Below, piece after piece: positions 1 through 10,789 of a stretch of DNA of 64,000 nucleotides. Both the position numbers and the translations under genes were made by a program. The notes beneath the pieces are model-generated. The model ran no database searches. It saw only the letters and a list, made by a program, of their open reading frames with translations, and was not told the DNA's origin. The stretch spans positions 17,649,292-17,713,291 of the forward strand of contig NC_056739.1 in the NCBI RefSeq assembly GCF_019279795.1, written 5' to 3'. Each line of letters starts with the position of its first letter. The stretch's first letter is position 1. The DNA comes from Protopterus annectens. Lineage: Eukaryota > Chordata > Ceratodontiformes > Protopteridae.

Positions 1-332
1 CATTTGACGGACTGATATTTGTTTGAGAGGTACCTGTTAAACCAGGAGGTAGTGGAGGTACAGAGTTGTAGGCTAAAAAGTTTATTTAGGAGGATGGGAT
101 AGGAAAAAGCATTTTAGATTTTTTCGAGGAAAAGAGCTGATATGAATTTATCATCTCTTGCTTGGGCAATGTTGTGTGTGAAAGAGAGGAGGGCAGTGGT
201 AGTACTGTGCGAGGGTCGGAAACCATGCTGTGTGGGTGCAATTAGGTTTGCCTGTAAGAGGTGGTTTAGTATTTGCCTATGTATACATTTTTCCAGTATC
301 TTGGAAAAGGGGAATAATATGGCAATAGGCAT
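1..332 (-). pseudogene. LINE reverse transcriptase fragment
   Basis: The minus strand reads PIAILFPFSKILEKCIHRQI, then HGFRPSHSTTTALLSF, which are the fingers-region motifs of LINE reverse transcriptases. Nearer the window start another frame reads WFNRYLSNKYQSV, the motif that normally lies after the first catalytic aspartate. The gap between the two blocks is shorter than normal and the FDTVDH-type catalytic block is not seen, so an internal deletion is likely. It cannot encode a working enzyme. Confidence 0.75.
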
Positions 333-552
333 GTAATGTGTGGGTTCTGTAGAATTTCCTCCCTTGTGGAGGAGTATTATGAAGAATTTTTTCCAGATAT
401 CTGGTACTGTATTTTCTTGGATGGCTCTATTGATAAGTATAGATAAAGGGTATGCTACAGATCTGGCTGCATGTTTGAGAAATAATGGAGGGAGTTTGTT
501 GGCTGATGGGGAACAAGGTTTGAGTTTGTTAAGAAGTGATCTGATGAAGGAA

Positions 553-654
553 GTTGCTATGGGTGCTAGGGAGAACGAGGGAAGACATGAGGTGGGAGGT
601 GGAGTTGCTATGGGTGCTAGGGAGAACGAGGGAAGACATGAGGTGGAGTCTTAA
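553..654. repeat. 51-bp tandem duplication
   Basis: Two almost identical 51-bp units, 553-603 and 604-654, each begin with GTTGCTATGGGTGCTAGGGA. They lie inside the decayed LINE and probably arose by local slippage after insertion. Confidence 0.85.
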
Positions 655-783
655 CATCGAGAGTGTCTGGTTTAGTGAGCTTTTCTATTATTTTGATGAA
701 AAAATTGTTAAGCAGACTTGCAGTTTCACTAGAAGGTTTGTGAGGGAAGGGGTTTGGTGAAGAGGGGTTTCTTGGAAATAGTA

Positions 784-1118
784 CAGTAGACAATTGATTA
801 TCCAAACTAATTGGGACCTAGGGTAGTTCGGATAATCAAACTGTTCGATAATCAACCATACAATTGAACCTGATAAACTTCTAAAATCTCGTTTTTTTTC
901 TGCATGCAGGAATACACTTTACAACCATTCAGCAATTTTGTTGGACTATAATGAATATTTTTCACACACAAGCTTGGCTACAAGTTCAATCAACATACTC
1001 AAGTGAATACACATGTTTACATATTCAGACTATGATTTTTCCTACCCAAAAACTTTGGAAGGCTGGTTTGGAAAAGTGTCATTTTGGATAATCGATGTTC
1101 GAATAATTGACTCTACTA
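784..1118. mobile_element. Non-autonomous Tc1/mariner (Tigger/Tc2-like) element
   Basis: The ends are imperfect inverted repeats. The left starts CAGTAGACAATTGATTATCC and the right, on the minus strand, reads TAGTAGAGTCAATTATTCGA. The CAGTAGAG...GATTATCC end pattern is typical of Tigger/Tc2-type mariner elements. TA dinucleotides flank it at 782-783 and 1119-1120, which is the family's target duplication. At 335 bp it has no transposase and would have been mobilised in trans. It lies inside the LINE and is therefore younger than it. Confidence 0.75.
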
Positions 1119-1950
1119 TAATTTGTTTGGTTTGGAATGTGTATTGCTCAGAGCTTTTTGATAGAATTCTTTTTTTTTGTCCAGTAGGACCTGCTTTTCT
1201 GTTTAGTTGTGAAACTGTAGTTTAGGTGGAAAGATGAGTTATTTTTTCCATGCTCGCCAGGCACTGTCTCTGTTGTTCATACGGGATCAAGCTGCCTGAT
1301 TTAGCCATGGTGTATAATTACATTTTAGCCTAATATTTCTACTGGAAGCCAGGGTGTTAAGCGTTTCTAGGAACATATTGTTGAAGCTTTGGACAGCCTC
1401 ATCAAAGGGTAATGTGTATAGGAATGACCAGTTTACAGTGGACAGTAATTTGTTTAGGGTGACACAGTTGAAGTTTTTAAGGTTACTAGACTTTTTGTAT
1501 TGGTGACTCTTGTTAAGAATGGGAGTGTGTCTTACTACTGAGGTAGGGAGGTGGTCACTAAGTGAGTTAGCTAGGGTAGAAGGGATATGATAGCACTGAG
1601 GGTTGGATACTAATATCCAGTTGATGACCGAGCTGTTCTGGATTTTTTTTTGCCAGTGTGTGGGCGAGGTGATCAGCTGGGTAAAGCCATAAAGGTTTAT
1701 AGACTAGCTAGGGGGTGGTAGTATTAACACGGTTCCCATCAATATTCATATCCCCAAAGATGATGGTTTCATAGGGAATGGATATATAAATCTAAGAAAG
1801 AGACTGCTCAAGTATGGGAATGTTTTTACCTGAGGGTATATACATCGCTGCAATGGCAAGGTTTTTTTTATGATTTAGGTTACAGGTTGCTACAAGTATT
1901 TCGTCAGGGCAGAAATCAGGAATAGCTACGGGGGGGGGGGGGGGAGATGG

Positions 1951-2430
1951 TCAGAGTACAGTATAGCTGCTACTCCACCTTTTTTTTTTACTTCTATCCA
2001 GTCGAAGATTATTATAACCAGGGAGGAGAATTTTGCAGTTTGTAATATGAGGTTTTAGCCATGTTTCAGATAGGGCAAGTATATCTTGGTTATACTGAGA
2101 AATCCAGGCATGAAGGAGGGTGCTTTTATTGACAATGCTTAGTATATTCATTGACAAAAAAGACAGACGTTTGGAGGCTTGTGACCGTAATGAGTTATTT
2201 ATCAGGCAGTTGGAGGAGGGTGCTGTATAAGTATGGTTAGAGTGCTGTTGGCAAGGGCCTGGGTTGGGGTGAGTATCACCAGATAAGAGTACTACTGTCC
2301 TTTGAAATATTTGTAGAAAGAAACATCTGCAGCTGTTGTTTTGTTTTGATGAAAGGCTGGGCATTTGGTATGTGCAATACTTTGAACTTGTGAAATGATC
2401 AAGTAGAATTGTTAAACACAGAAGGGACAA
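1951..2430 (-). pseudogene. LINE ORF2 start: 2A-like motif and endonuclease N-terminus
   Basis: This 159-codon frame begins with a leader, reaches GDTHPNPGP at residues 51-59 (2254-2280), and then enters the apurinic/apyrimidinic endonuclease fold: LSFLSMN (strand 1 with catalytic-type N), DILALSETWL (with catalytic E), and a downstream GGVAAILYS in another frame past a long G run at 1931-1944. The 2A-like motif sits upstream of the endonuclease, where such motifs are known in several LINE families. The protein is incomplete. Confidence 0.75.
2254..2280 (-). other. 2A-like ribosome-skipping motif
   Basis: The codons give G-D-T-H-P-N-P-G-P. The NPGP core and the D four residues before it match the 2A consensus D-x-E-x-N-P-G-P, except that H replaces E. 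A hydrophobic run (VVLL) precedes it, as in 2A peptides. Whether this variant skips is unknown. Confidence 0.6.
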
Positions 2431-2799
2431 TATGAGGTGTAGTAGCTATTTGTATGTTGGGTAGTGGGATAAGAGAGTGTGGGAGATGGGTTGTTAACCA
2501 AGTGAGAACTATGGTAAGTGGTTACAGCTGAGAAAAGAATTAAAAAAAGGAGGGAGAGAATTAGAGTTTTGAAAGGTATGGCCATGATTTAGTTTCAGGT
2601 CAGAAAGAATTAAAGGGTGAAGAATTTATTTAAGGTTAGTAGAAGAAATCAGGATTGATTGAAGGATGTTTATTAAATGAGTAACTGAAAGAGTTAATAG
2701 CAGGTAAGGCTCAGGAGGGGAAGGGAGTGGGAGTTTCAGTTAATGGTGAATGTGGGGTACGAGTAGAGGAGTGGGCATGTCTATTGGCTAGTGCAAAGG
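2431..2799. other. No gene seen; possible LINE 5' region
   Basis: This A/G-rich stretch has no convincing reading frame. Its position directly upstream of the minus-strand LINE ORF2 suggests it is the LINE's decayed 5' region. Confidence 0.3.
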
Positions 2800-3390
2800 C
2801 AGGGCAAAGCAGGTTTAGCTATAAAGCAAATTATGTCAGGGGTGTGTGGGAATGGGGGAAGGGTAGGGGAGTGGAGTGAGCCCAAGCACAGCGAGGTTGA
2901 ATGGAGCGGGATGAGCCAGAAGACCGGACCAGGCCAGCTGTCAGGAAAACTAAGCTCAGTCAATTCTAGGTCAGTGTATCTAGAAATTAGAACTAGAAAT
3001 TTTCTGCTACTAATCTAGTACAGTGTGGTGACAAGGATCACCACTTTTATTGGGAAAACATTACAAGTATGGGCTGCAGGTACATAGTTAAACCTTCTCC
3101 AAGATAAATAAAGTAGTTTTAAGCAAATGACCTAGGAGTACAACAGGAAGAGAAATGGTGGTGGGGGGGCGGGACCAGTAGTGTGCACACACACACTAAA
3201 AGGTTATAGCAAAAATGACTTCATTTTATAGGACAGATTAAATACAACTCTAACATGCACTAGCTTAGCTGAAAGCACTTTAGCTTTCCACTGACGCAGG
3301 GTCTCACAGTGCAGGGCAACTGGGCAGCCATTAGTTTACTGGAGGGTGGCCAGGACACAGACAAAACTTTTGCTGAGGAGACTGGAAATA
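2800..3390. repeat. Unclassified repeat R1, copy 1
   Basis: The core at about 2917-3385 matches 10960-11440 in the same orientation. Shared blocks include CTACTAATCTAGTACAGTGT, GGTAAACCTTCTCCAAGA-type sequence, and GGACAGATTAAATACAACTC. No coding capacity, terminal repeats or poly(A) tail is evident. It could be the 5' region of the neighbouring LINE family or an independent dispersed repeat. Confidence 0.6.
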
Positions 3391-3749
3391 AAAAGAAAAA
3401 GTAGATAAATATTATGTCTGAAAATTTAAAACACTCAGATTACCAAGTAACTAAGAAGATAGAGGATGTAGGGGATGAGCAGCATACCCTGTAAGAAACA
3501 GCACAATTCATTGAGCAACAGAAATGCAAGGAAAGCAAAGAAAAAAAAGGTAACTGCAATTGATAACAAGCTATTGTAACATATTGTAACATCCAGAACA
3601 CTATAATGTACTGTTATAAAGGGTATGAAAAGAAACAGTAACTACTAAGATGCTACTCACAATTATGCATTCTCCACTAAAAGTCAGGAACAACAACAGT
3701 GGTATTATACAGAAACAGAGCTGCTTGCATCCCTCGGAGATTACAGTAA
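3391..3749. other. No gene seen (left flank of DIRS-A)
   Basis: AT-rich sequence with no supported coding frame, RNA gene or recognisable repeat. It forms the left flank of the DIRS-A insertion. Confidence 0.5.
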
Positions 3750-3752
3750 AGT

Positions 3753-3965
3753 ACAGTTGTGTACCTACCATAAATGTAGATGTTTGAGTGTATTCACTGT
3801 TGCAGTCGTTACAATTGGGTTATCCTGCTGGCAGGCTACCCGCAGTCGGCCCGAGTTCCAAAGTCTAGGTCTGGTGTTGGTTGCTGTCGCCTCCTCCCTG
3901 ACGTCAGTGTGCCAGGGGTATAAAAGATGCAGCCGATGCCATTTTCTTCAGTTTTTCTTGCCCCA
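3753..3965 (+). repeat. DIRS-A right ITR
   Basis: Inverted copy of 10264-10446. Both share the block from CACTGTTGCAGTC through the TATA box to GCCATTTTCT. The outermost bases differ from the left ITR, as is usual for DIRS. Confidence 0.85.
3919..3926 (+). promoter_or_regulatory. TATA box in DIRS-A right ITR
   Basis: TATAAAAG in a G/C-rich setting, pointing into the element. It mirrors the box at 10300-10307, so the element carries convergent inward promoters, one sense and one antisense. Confidence 0.6.
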
Positions 3966-4137
3966 GATATCAAGTGCCCCTAAAATGGTAGGCTAAATTA
4001 TGCCAATAAGCATACATACACAAAAAACAACTTTCCCTTCATCTACAAGCAAATACACCACATAGGTTGTATAGAATAGAGAAGTACAGATAAGTCCCAG
4101 CAAGGAAAAGGGGGATGGTGGGAGGGTAACCTGGACT

Positions 4138-4245
4138 GCAACAGTGAATACACTCGAACATCTACATTTATGGTAGGTACACAACTGTACTATGATCATC
4201 GTGTTTCACTGTTGCAGTCATTACAATTGGGTTGAATACCAAAGC
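4138..4245. repeat. DIRS-A internal complementary region (ICR)
   Basis: The left half is the inverse of the right ITR's outer end (TGGTAGGTACACAACTGT versus ACAGTTGTGTACCTACCA at 3753). The right half (GTGTTTCACTGTTGCAGTC) is the inverse of the outer end of the left ITR near 10420-10440. The two halves meet at ACT (4189-4191). In the DIRS model this region templates the joining of the two ends in the circular intermediate. Confidence 0.85.
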
Positions 4246-4264
4246 TAAGGTTGGGAGGCTGGTG

Positions 4265-5200
4265 CTAAATAGGATTAGGAGAGGCCATCAGGCCCTGCAG
4301 AACTGCAGTGGCAAAGCCTGCCCTGGATTTAGAGTAGAGAGGTAAGTGATAGTGCTTTGTAAAAGTATGCACTGAACTCCAAGTTGCAGCATCTAAGATG
4401 TCTTTGGTTGGTACTCCTCTGAGGAAGGCTGCTGAAGTGGCTGCTGCTCTTGTTGAATGTGGCCTAATGCCCTTAGGCACTGATTTGCCATGCTGTGAAT
4501 AGCAGAAACGAATGCAGTGGCCTATCCACTTTGAAATAATCTGTTTTGAGACAGGCTTTCCTTGTGATCCTGCAGCATATGCCACTAGTAGTTGTTCAGT
4601 CTTTCTGAAAGCTTTGGTTCTGTCCAAGTAGACGCATAGCTGCCTGTGAATGTCCAAAGAATGCAGAAGTTTCTCACCCTTATTCTGTGGGTTTGGGTAG
4701 AAGGTAGGCAAATGAACTGTTTGGTTAAGGGCCACACTGGACACTACCTTAGGCATAAATGTAGGGTTTGTCCTTAGAGAAACCCTGTCAGGATGGAAAA
4801 TGATAAAAGGTTCCACAGCCATGAGTGCCTTAACTGTGAGACTCGTCTAGCGGAGGTTATTGCTAGGAGCAGAGCTGTTTTCCAGGATAAGAATTTTATA
4901 TCAGCTGCAGAGGCTGGTTCAAACGGAGACAGTGTGAGTTTTTTCAAGACATAGTTGAGGTCCCATGCAGGTATTGGTGCTCTCCTTGGAAGTCTTATGT
5001 TTTTGGCCCCTCTGAGGTACTGCCTTAGTAATGGATGAGAAAAAAATGGGTGGTTCTGTATTGTAATGAGCTGAAATGGCAGAGGCATGAATTTTAATTG
5101 ATGAAAAGGAAAGGCCTTTATCGAGCATCTCAGTTAAGTACTGTAAAATCTGAGGAATATTTGGAACAGTCGTGTCAATACCTTGTGCCTGGTTCTAAGC
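4265..5200 (-). pseudogene. DIRS-A tyrosine recombinase region
   Basis: The catalytic domain shows ITSARRVSQL (catalytic R), HSTRAAATS (H-x-x-R) and WSSVHTFTKHYH (region of the nucleophilic Y), the DIRS YR signature. The enzyme would insert the circular DNA copy without an integrase. An N-terminal part with the RRPSTRKSYAEKWKRF motif occurs near 5200 and again near 6360 because of the tandem duplication. Fossil. Confidence 0.85.
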
Positions 5201-7002
5201 ACAGAATCTCTTCCATTTTTCTGCATAAGATTTTCTGGTGCTAGGCCTCCTGGCCTCCAAAATAACATCCATCACTGCTTTAGAGAGAGGTGGGTCTTGA
5301 ATGGCTACATTATCCGCCAAGCTACCAGGTTTAAGGTCCTGAGTTGGCTGTGCAGGATCTGACTGTCTTTTTGGGTCAATAAGTGAGGAATTTGAGGTAA
5401 TGTCCAAGCTGGGCATTGAGACAAGCTCTTTAGGATTGGGTACCAGTGCTGGTGGGGCCAGTCTGGGGCAATCAGAATCATTTTTGGCTTCTCTTGTCTG
5501 ACCTTGAGGAGTACCTTGGGGAGGAGAGGCAGAGGAGGGAAGGCATATACTGTTAGGTTTTTTCCAGCTGAAAGATAGAGCATCCACCTTCCATGCTTGC
5601 TTGTGATAAGTCCTTGTGCAGAATCTCTGTAGTTGGCAGTTGTGAGGAGAGGCAGATAGGACTATGTCCGGGCATCCCCAGTTCCTTGTTATCATGCTGA
5701 AGACTTGTGGATCCAATTTCCACTCGTGGGGATCCATTAGGTTTCTGCTTAGTTCGTCTGCCAGAGTAATTATCCTCCCTGGCAGGAATTGCGCTTGCAG
5801 ATGTACTTGGTAAGTTAGTGCTGTGTCCCACAAGTTCATGGCTAGTCTAGGTAGAAGGTAGGCAAATGAACTGTTTGGTTAAGGGCCACACTGGACACTA
5901 CCTTAGGCATAAATGTAGGGTTTGTCCTTAGAGAAACCCTGTCAGGATGGAAAATGATAAAAGGTTCCACAGCCATGAGTGCCTTAACTGTGAGACTCGT
6001 CTAGCGGAGGTTATTGCTAGGAGCAGAGCTGTTTTCCAGGATAAGAATTTTATATCAGCTGCAGAGGCTGGTTCAAACGGAGACAGTGTGAGTTTTTTCA
6101 AGACATAGTTGAGGTCCCATGCAGGTATTGGTGCTCTCCTTGGAAGTCTTATGTTTTTGGCCCCTCTGAGGTACTGCCTTAGTAATGGATGAGAAAAAAA
6201 TGGGTGGTTCTGTATTGTAATGAGCTGAAATGGCAGAGGCATGAATTTTAATTGATGAAAAGGAAAGGCCTTTATCGAGCATCTCAGTTAAGTACTGTAA
6301 AATCTGAGGAATATTTGGAACAGTCGTGTCAATACCTTGTGCCTGGTTCTAAGCACAGAATCTCTTCCATTTTTCTGCATAAGATTTTCTGGTGCTAGGC
6401 CTCCTGGCCTCCAAAATAACATCCATCACTGCTTTAGAGAGAGGTGGGTCTTGAATGGCTACATTATCCGCCAAGCTACCAAGTTTAAGGTCCTGAGTTG
6501 GCTGTGCAGGATCTGACTGTCTTTTTGGGTCAATAAGTGAGGAATTTGAGGTAATGTCCAAGCTGGGCATTGAGACAAGCTCTTTAGGATTGGGTACCAG
6601 TGCTGGTGGGGCCAGTCTGGGGCAATCAGAATCATTTTTGGCTTCTCTTGTCTGACCTTGAGGAGTACCTTGGGGAGGAGAGGCAGAGGAGGGAAGGCAT
6701 ATACTGTTAGGTTTTTTCCAGCTGAAAGATAGAGCATCCACCTTCCATGCTTGCTTGTGATAAGTCCTTGTGCAGAATCTCTGTAGTTGGCAGTTGTGAG
6801 GAGAGGCAGATAGGACTATGTCCGGGCATCCCCAGTTCCTTGTTATCATGCTGAAGACTTGTGGATCCAATTTCCACTCGTGGGGATCCATTAGGTTTCT
6901 GCTTAGTTCGTCTGCCAGAGTAATTATCCTCCCTGGCAGGAATTGCGCTTGCAGATGTACTTGGTTAGTTAGTGCTGTGTCCCACAAGTTCATGGCTAGT
7001 CT
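4696..7002. repeat. 1154-bp tandem duplication inside DIRS-A
   Basis: Units 4696-5849 and 5850-7002 are nearly identical; only a few differences were seen on reading. The unit covers the end of the RNase H region, the following domain and the front of the recombinase. The near-identity means the duplication is much younger than the separation of DIRS-A from the other copies here. An assembly artefact is the main alternative. Confidence 0.9.
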
Positions 7003-8140
7003 GCAGAGGGGGTAGGAATGCGTGCCCTCCTGCTTGTTTATGTACCACATGACTGTAGTATTGTCCATCTTTATCAGTAGTTGTCCTGGATGAAGTAGAT
7101 CCTTGAAGGCTGTCAGGGCATTCTGAACAGCTAGCATCTCTTTTTGATTGATATGTAGATGCATTTGACTTGCGGACCATGTGCCCTGAATACATCTTCC
7201 TGACATATGGGTCCCCCAGGCATAATCTGATGCATCTGTTGTCAATGTCTGCCTGGCTGTGGGTAAGGTGAATGGCTGTCCCGTGTTGAGGTGACAGGCT
7301 TTTGCCCACCATCAAAACTACTGTTGCAGGCAGGGAATGAGGGTAATTATTGTTTCCAGGCTGTGGCAATGTTGAGTCCAAATACTTTTTAGACACCATT
7401 GAAGTTTCCTCATATGCAGTCTTGCATATGGAATTAGCAGTATGCAGGAAGCCATGAAGCCCAAAGCCTGCAGAATTTTTCTTGCAGATAACTGGGTCTT
7501 TGTTGCCAAAATTTTGAAATAAGTAGTCAGTTGTCTGTGTTTGTCTGGCGTGAGATAAGCCATCTGGGCAGTTGTATTTAAGCTTGCACCCAGGAATATT
7601 ATCTCTTGAGAGGGTACGAGTTTTGATTTCTTTTAGTTTACTGTGTACCCTAGACCTGTTAGTAATCTTTTTACAAACGCCAGATGCTGTAGTAGAATGT
7701 CCTTGTTCTCTGCTTGAATAAGGTAGTCGTCCAAGTAAGGATATATTTGTATTCTTCTGTCTGCAAAATGCAATTATTGGTGCCAGGCATTTTGTGAAGA
7801 CCCTGGGCGCAGTAGATAAGCCAAAGGGCAGTGCAGAGAATTGGTAGTGCATTGAGCCAGCTATAAATCTGAGGTATCTTTTGCATGATTGTTTGATTGG
7901 GACATGCAGGTATGCCTCTTTTAGGTCTAAAGTCACAAGCCAAGCCTTCTTGCCCAGCATGGGAAGAAGCTGCAGCAGAGTTAACATTTTGAATTTTGGA
8001 ATATCCAGGAATGTGTTTATGATAGACAGGTCCAGTATAAGTCTCCAGGCTTTGTCCTTTCTGGGTACCAAGAATAGCCTTGAGTAAAATCCTTGTCCCT
8101 GCTTTTGCTGTGGTGCTTGCTGAATGGCTCTCATGTCCAC
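6370..8140 (-). pseudogene. DIRS-A reverse transcriptase and RNase H region
   Basis: The reverse transcriptase shows FLVPRKDKAWRLILDLS, then TLDLKEAYLHVPI (first catalytic D) and LPFGLSTAPRVFTKC, near 8100-7750. RNase H shows MTTDASDYAWG (7245), an E in the KEMLAV block, and MDNTTVMWYINKQEG (catalytic D). After RNase H comes the conserved stretch typical of DIRS (YAFPPLPLLPK block), sometimes compared to a methyltransferase. The duplication described at 4696-7002 repeats the end of this region. Fossil. Confidence 0.85.
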
Positions 8141-8429
8141 GAGAGATGAAACTTGTTTTTGTGCCTATGCCCATTGATTGCATGGCAGGTCTGACATACC
8201 GTTTGGCCTTGGCAGGGTGTGAAAGTGAAACCTGTAGCCTTGAGATACGATATTTAAGACCCATTTGTCCTGGGTGATCATGTGCCAATTCTGTGAAAAA
8301 AGTGCTAGTTTTCCTCCCAAAGGAGCTGCCAGAAGATAAGTGCTTGGTGCTGGCAGGGGAAAGTAATTGAGACTGTTTCCTGTATGGCTGTGATTTTTCC
8401 TTTCCGCTTTTTGAGGTAGAAGCACCCCA

Positions 8430-10156
8430 TTGTTTAGGCCTGTATGAGCCTTGGGGCTGTGATCTGCCTCTTTGTGACCTGTCTGACACTGGAAAGGACC
8501 AATTCTTTGTAGGCCAGTTCCTGCTAAATCTGGGAGGCTGCACCTGTAAGAAATCCTTCACTGTTTGCATAGACTTAGCTTCGTCCTCCATTTTATTCAA
8601 CACCTCCTCTGCTTTAACACCAAACAAGGTATTATGTTGTAATGGAGCATCTAATAGTTTTGCTTCTGTTCTTTTAACCAAGCATGCCTCCTAATGACAG
8701 AACCTGTAACTGCGGCCCTGTAGGAGGCCTCTAGAGAATCAAAGCCACATTGCAAAGTATGCTTTCCCACTTGTTCAGATGCATGCAATAAATCCTGCAT
8801 TTCTTTGTTTTCTGCACATTCTGAATTTGTCAACATTTTCTGTTTAAGTAGTGACATAAGATATTGCTGATATTTAAGCATATGAAACTGACAATTTAAT
8901 GCTCTTACAGCCAAGGTAGCAGAAGTATAAATCTTTTTTTCCCCATCTGTCCAGGGCCCTTGAATCCCTATCAGAGGGGATAGGATTTTTTGCAGTGGAA
9001 GCCTTGACCCCCTTTGGACCCTAAGAAATAGTTTCTGGGTCAGCAGCAAGGTTTTTGTAAAGAAATTTATGTGAATCAGGAACCCTGTAGTATCTGTCTG
9101 GCTTAACAGGAGCTGGTGGTAAAGAGTCAAGAGACAGACCGGACTCTGAAAATACATCTACAATTTGTAAAACAGGAGGAATAGCAATGGGCTTGTGCTG
9201 AGGCAATAAAAAGTCTCTGAGCCTTTGCTTGGATTCTGAGTAATCTTGGCTCTCCCAGTGGAATGCTCCATCACAGTATGCAGGGTCTCCCCAAAAGAAT
9301 AATCTTCAGGAGGAGACGCTGAAGGGATAGATTCTTCAGCATCAGAATCCTCATAGGGAGGAAGGTAATATTCCTGTTCAGAAGAGGAATCAGAAGAAAT
9401 GGAAACCTGATCTGAAGATTCATATTCTATCGCTTGTCTAGGCCTCTTATCAGGAGGGGGATGGGAACCCCTGATCAAAGTAATTAGGTCTTCGGCCATT
9501 TTAAGCATCTGTTTTTTAGGCATTGAGGCCTGTCCAGGAGAATGCTGTATTTGTTTCTTTGTCTTTAGAGCTGCTTTAGTCTTTGCCTTTGAAGCTGAAG
9601 TTGGTTTTACATATAATTGTGTAGGCCTAAAAACACCCTCAGAAGCCGATGCCTGCTCAGTGCCTCCGGAACCATCTGAGGGAATAGTTTCCGAGTGTCC
9701 AACACCTTGAGTTTCCAGCGGCCTAGTTGGCTCCACGTGGGAGTCGGAAGCGGCCTGTGGCTTTGAGGTAGTGGGCATCAGGGGCTGCGAAAGTGCCTCA
9801 CTGAGAACCGGCGAACCAGGGACATGCCTAACGGAAGCCTTGTCGTCGGTTTTGGACCTCGGATGCCTATCCTTTTCTTTTTCTTTGCGCTTTTTATAAA
9901 CTCCAGTAGTCGGCTGTTCCAACGGCATTACATAATTGAATCTTCTACCAAAATAATGAAATGCAAAATCGTACCGACGCTTAATAGTGCGTTGGTTAAA
10001 TCTAGCACAAAACCGACAACTAGCAATGTCGTGGTCAGGGCCTAGGCAAGGAATACAGTAAGAATGAAAATCCTTATGAGGTATTTGCTTCCCACAAGAA
10101 ATACAATTATTAATTTTTTCTAACATCAGTCTGGAGCAAGAAAAAAGTTTCTCCAA
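8430..10156 (-). pseudogene. DIRS-A gag region
   Basis: The N-terminal part has a CCHC knuckle, CIPCLGPDHDIASC (C-x2-C-x4-H-x4-C), after a further C-x2-C pair. A long Ser/Pro/Lys-rich middle follows, then an acidic block. The C-terminal part (about 8650-8960) carries the element-wide conserved block that includes LEASYRAAVTGSVIRRHAWL, homologous to the ALRRQSWMRLC block of the other copies. Fossil. Confidence 0.75.
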
Positions 10157-10263
10157 CGGGGTACTTAGCTTTAATGAAGACTTTGGATCTGAAATTCGAA
10201 TTTGAAAATCTCAGGAGTCGGCCGACCGGCACTTGCGAACTGCTTTTGCTTCGGGCACCACGC

Positions 10264-10446
10264 GGCAAGAAAGACTAGAGAAAATGGCGTCAGCTGCATC
10301 TTTTATACCCCTGGCGCACTGACGTCAGGGAGGAGGTGACAGCAACCGACGCCGGACCTAGACTTTGGAACTCGGGCCGACTGCGGGTAGCCTGCCAGCA
10401 GGATAACCCAATTGTAATGACTGCAACAGTGAAACACAATGAACAT
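10264..10446 (-). repeat. DIRS-A left ITR
   Basis: Inverted partner of 3753-3965. On the minus strand it reads from the element's 5' end through CAGTCATTACAATTGGGTT to the TATA box, upstream of gag. Confidence 0.85.
10300..10307 (-). promoter_or_regulatory. TATA box in DIRS-A left ITR (sense promoter)
   Basis: TATAAAAG on the minus strand, about 150 bases upstream of the gag start, oriented to transcribe gag. It is the mirror of 3919-3926. Confidence 0.65.
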
Positions 10447-10449
10447 CAT

Positions 10450-10789
10450 CTATTCTAACTGCAAGACAGGTTACTGATCTGAAAGTACAGACAGCAGGCA
10501 ACAATATTCACTTTAGTGAATAAAGCAGCATTGTACATGTTATTTAGAGTCGCAATATGCTACAAGAATAATTCCATACTGGCATAACAAAATGCTCATT
10601 TGCAGGGCAAGTAGAGTAAAGCAAAAAGCAAAAGCTCTTGTAAGTATAGGTCCAGAATATAAGTGACCATACAGAGCTATTACCAACTAAAATATGCATG
10701 AAAAAAACAGACCATATGTGAAACTTCACAAAATAGCAATAAGGATCGCAAACAAAAACAATATCAGGTAGTACTCAGATCCCAACACA
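10450..10789. other. No gene seen (right flank of DIRS-A)
   Basis: AT-rich sequence with no supported frame, RNA gene or repeat that I can recognise. Confidence 0.5.

Larger units (their letters stand above)
1..2430 (-). mobile_element. Decayed CR1/L2-like (Jockey superfamily) LINE
   Basis: A non-LTR retrotransposon lies on the minus strand and runs off the left window edge. Its ORF2 order is visible: a 2A-like motif and apurinic endonuclease start near 2430-1951, and reverse transcriptase pieces lie at 332-1. The spacing of about 1.9 kb between them fits a normal ORF2. The coding frame is lost over most of the middle (about 340-1950), and a DNA transposon is inserted at 784-1118. The upstream stretch 2431-2800 may be its 5' region. 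The clade call rests on residue patterns such as FSKILEKCIH and GFRPSHSTTTALL, which are shared by CR1, L2 and Rex1 groups, so the exact clade is uncertain. Confidence 0.75.
3753..10446 (-). mobile_element. DIRS-A: divergent DIRS retrotransposon
   Basis: A full-span DIRS-type element on the minus strand: left ITR 10264-10446, gag, reverse transcriptase, RNase H, tyrosine recombinase, ICR 4138-4245, right ITR 3753-3965. It differs clearly from the other DIRS copies in protein and ITR sequence and stands as its own lineage. A 1.15 kb segment is tandemly duplicated inside it (4696-7002). The trinucleotide AGT outside the right end (3750-3752) equals the ICR centre (ACT at 4189-4191 on this strand), and CAT (10447-10449) lies outside the left end. 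It is a broken fossil with several breaks in its coding regions. Confidence 0.9.

Noticed and set aside
340-654. A plus-strand 104-codon open frame as a gene
   Set aside because: It overlaps the antisense side of the LINE and the 51-bp tandem duplication; its end is repeat-encoded.
3745-4200. A foldback MITE of about 450 bases
   Set aside because: The inverted arms are the right ITR and the left half of the ICR of DIRS-A. The same pair occurs at the right end of other DIRS copies in the window.
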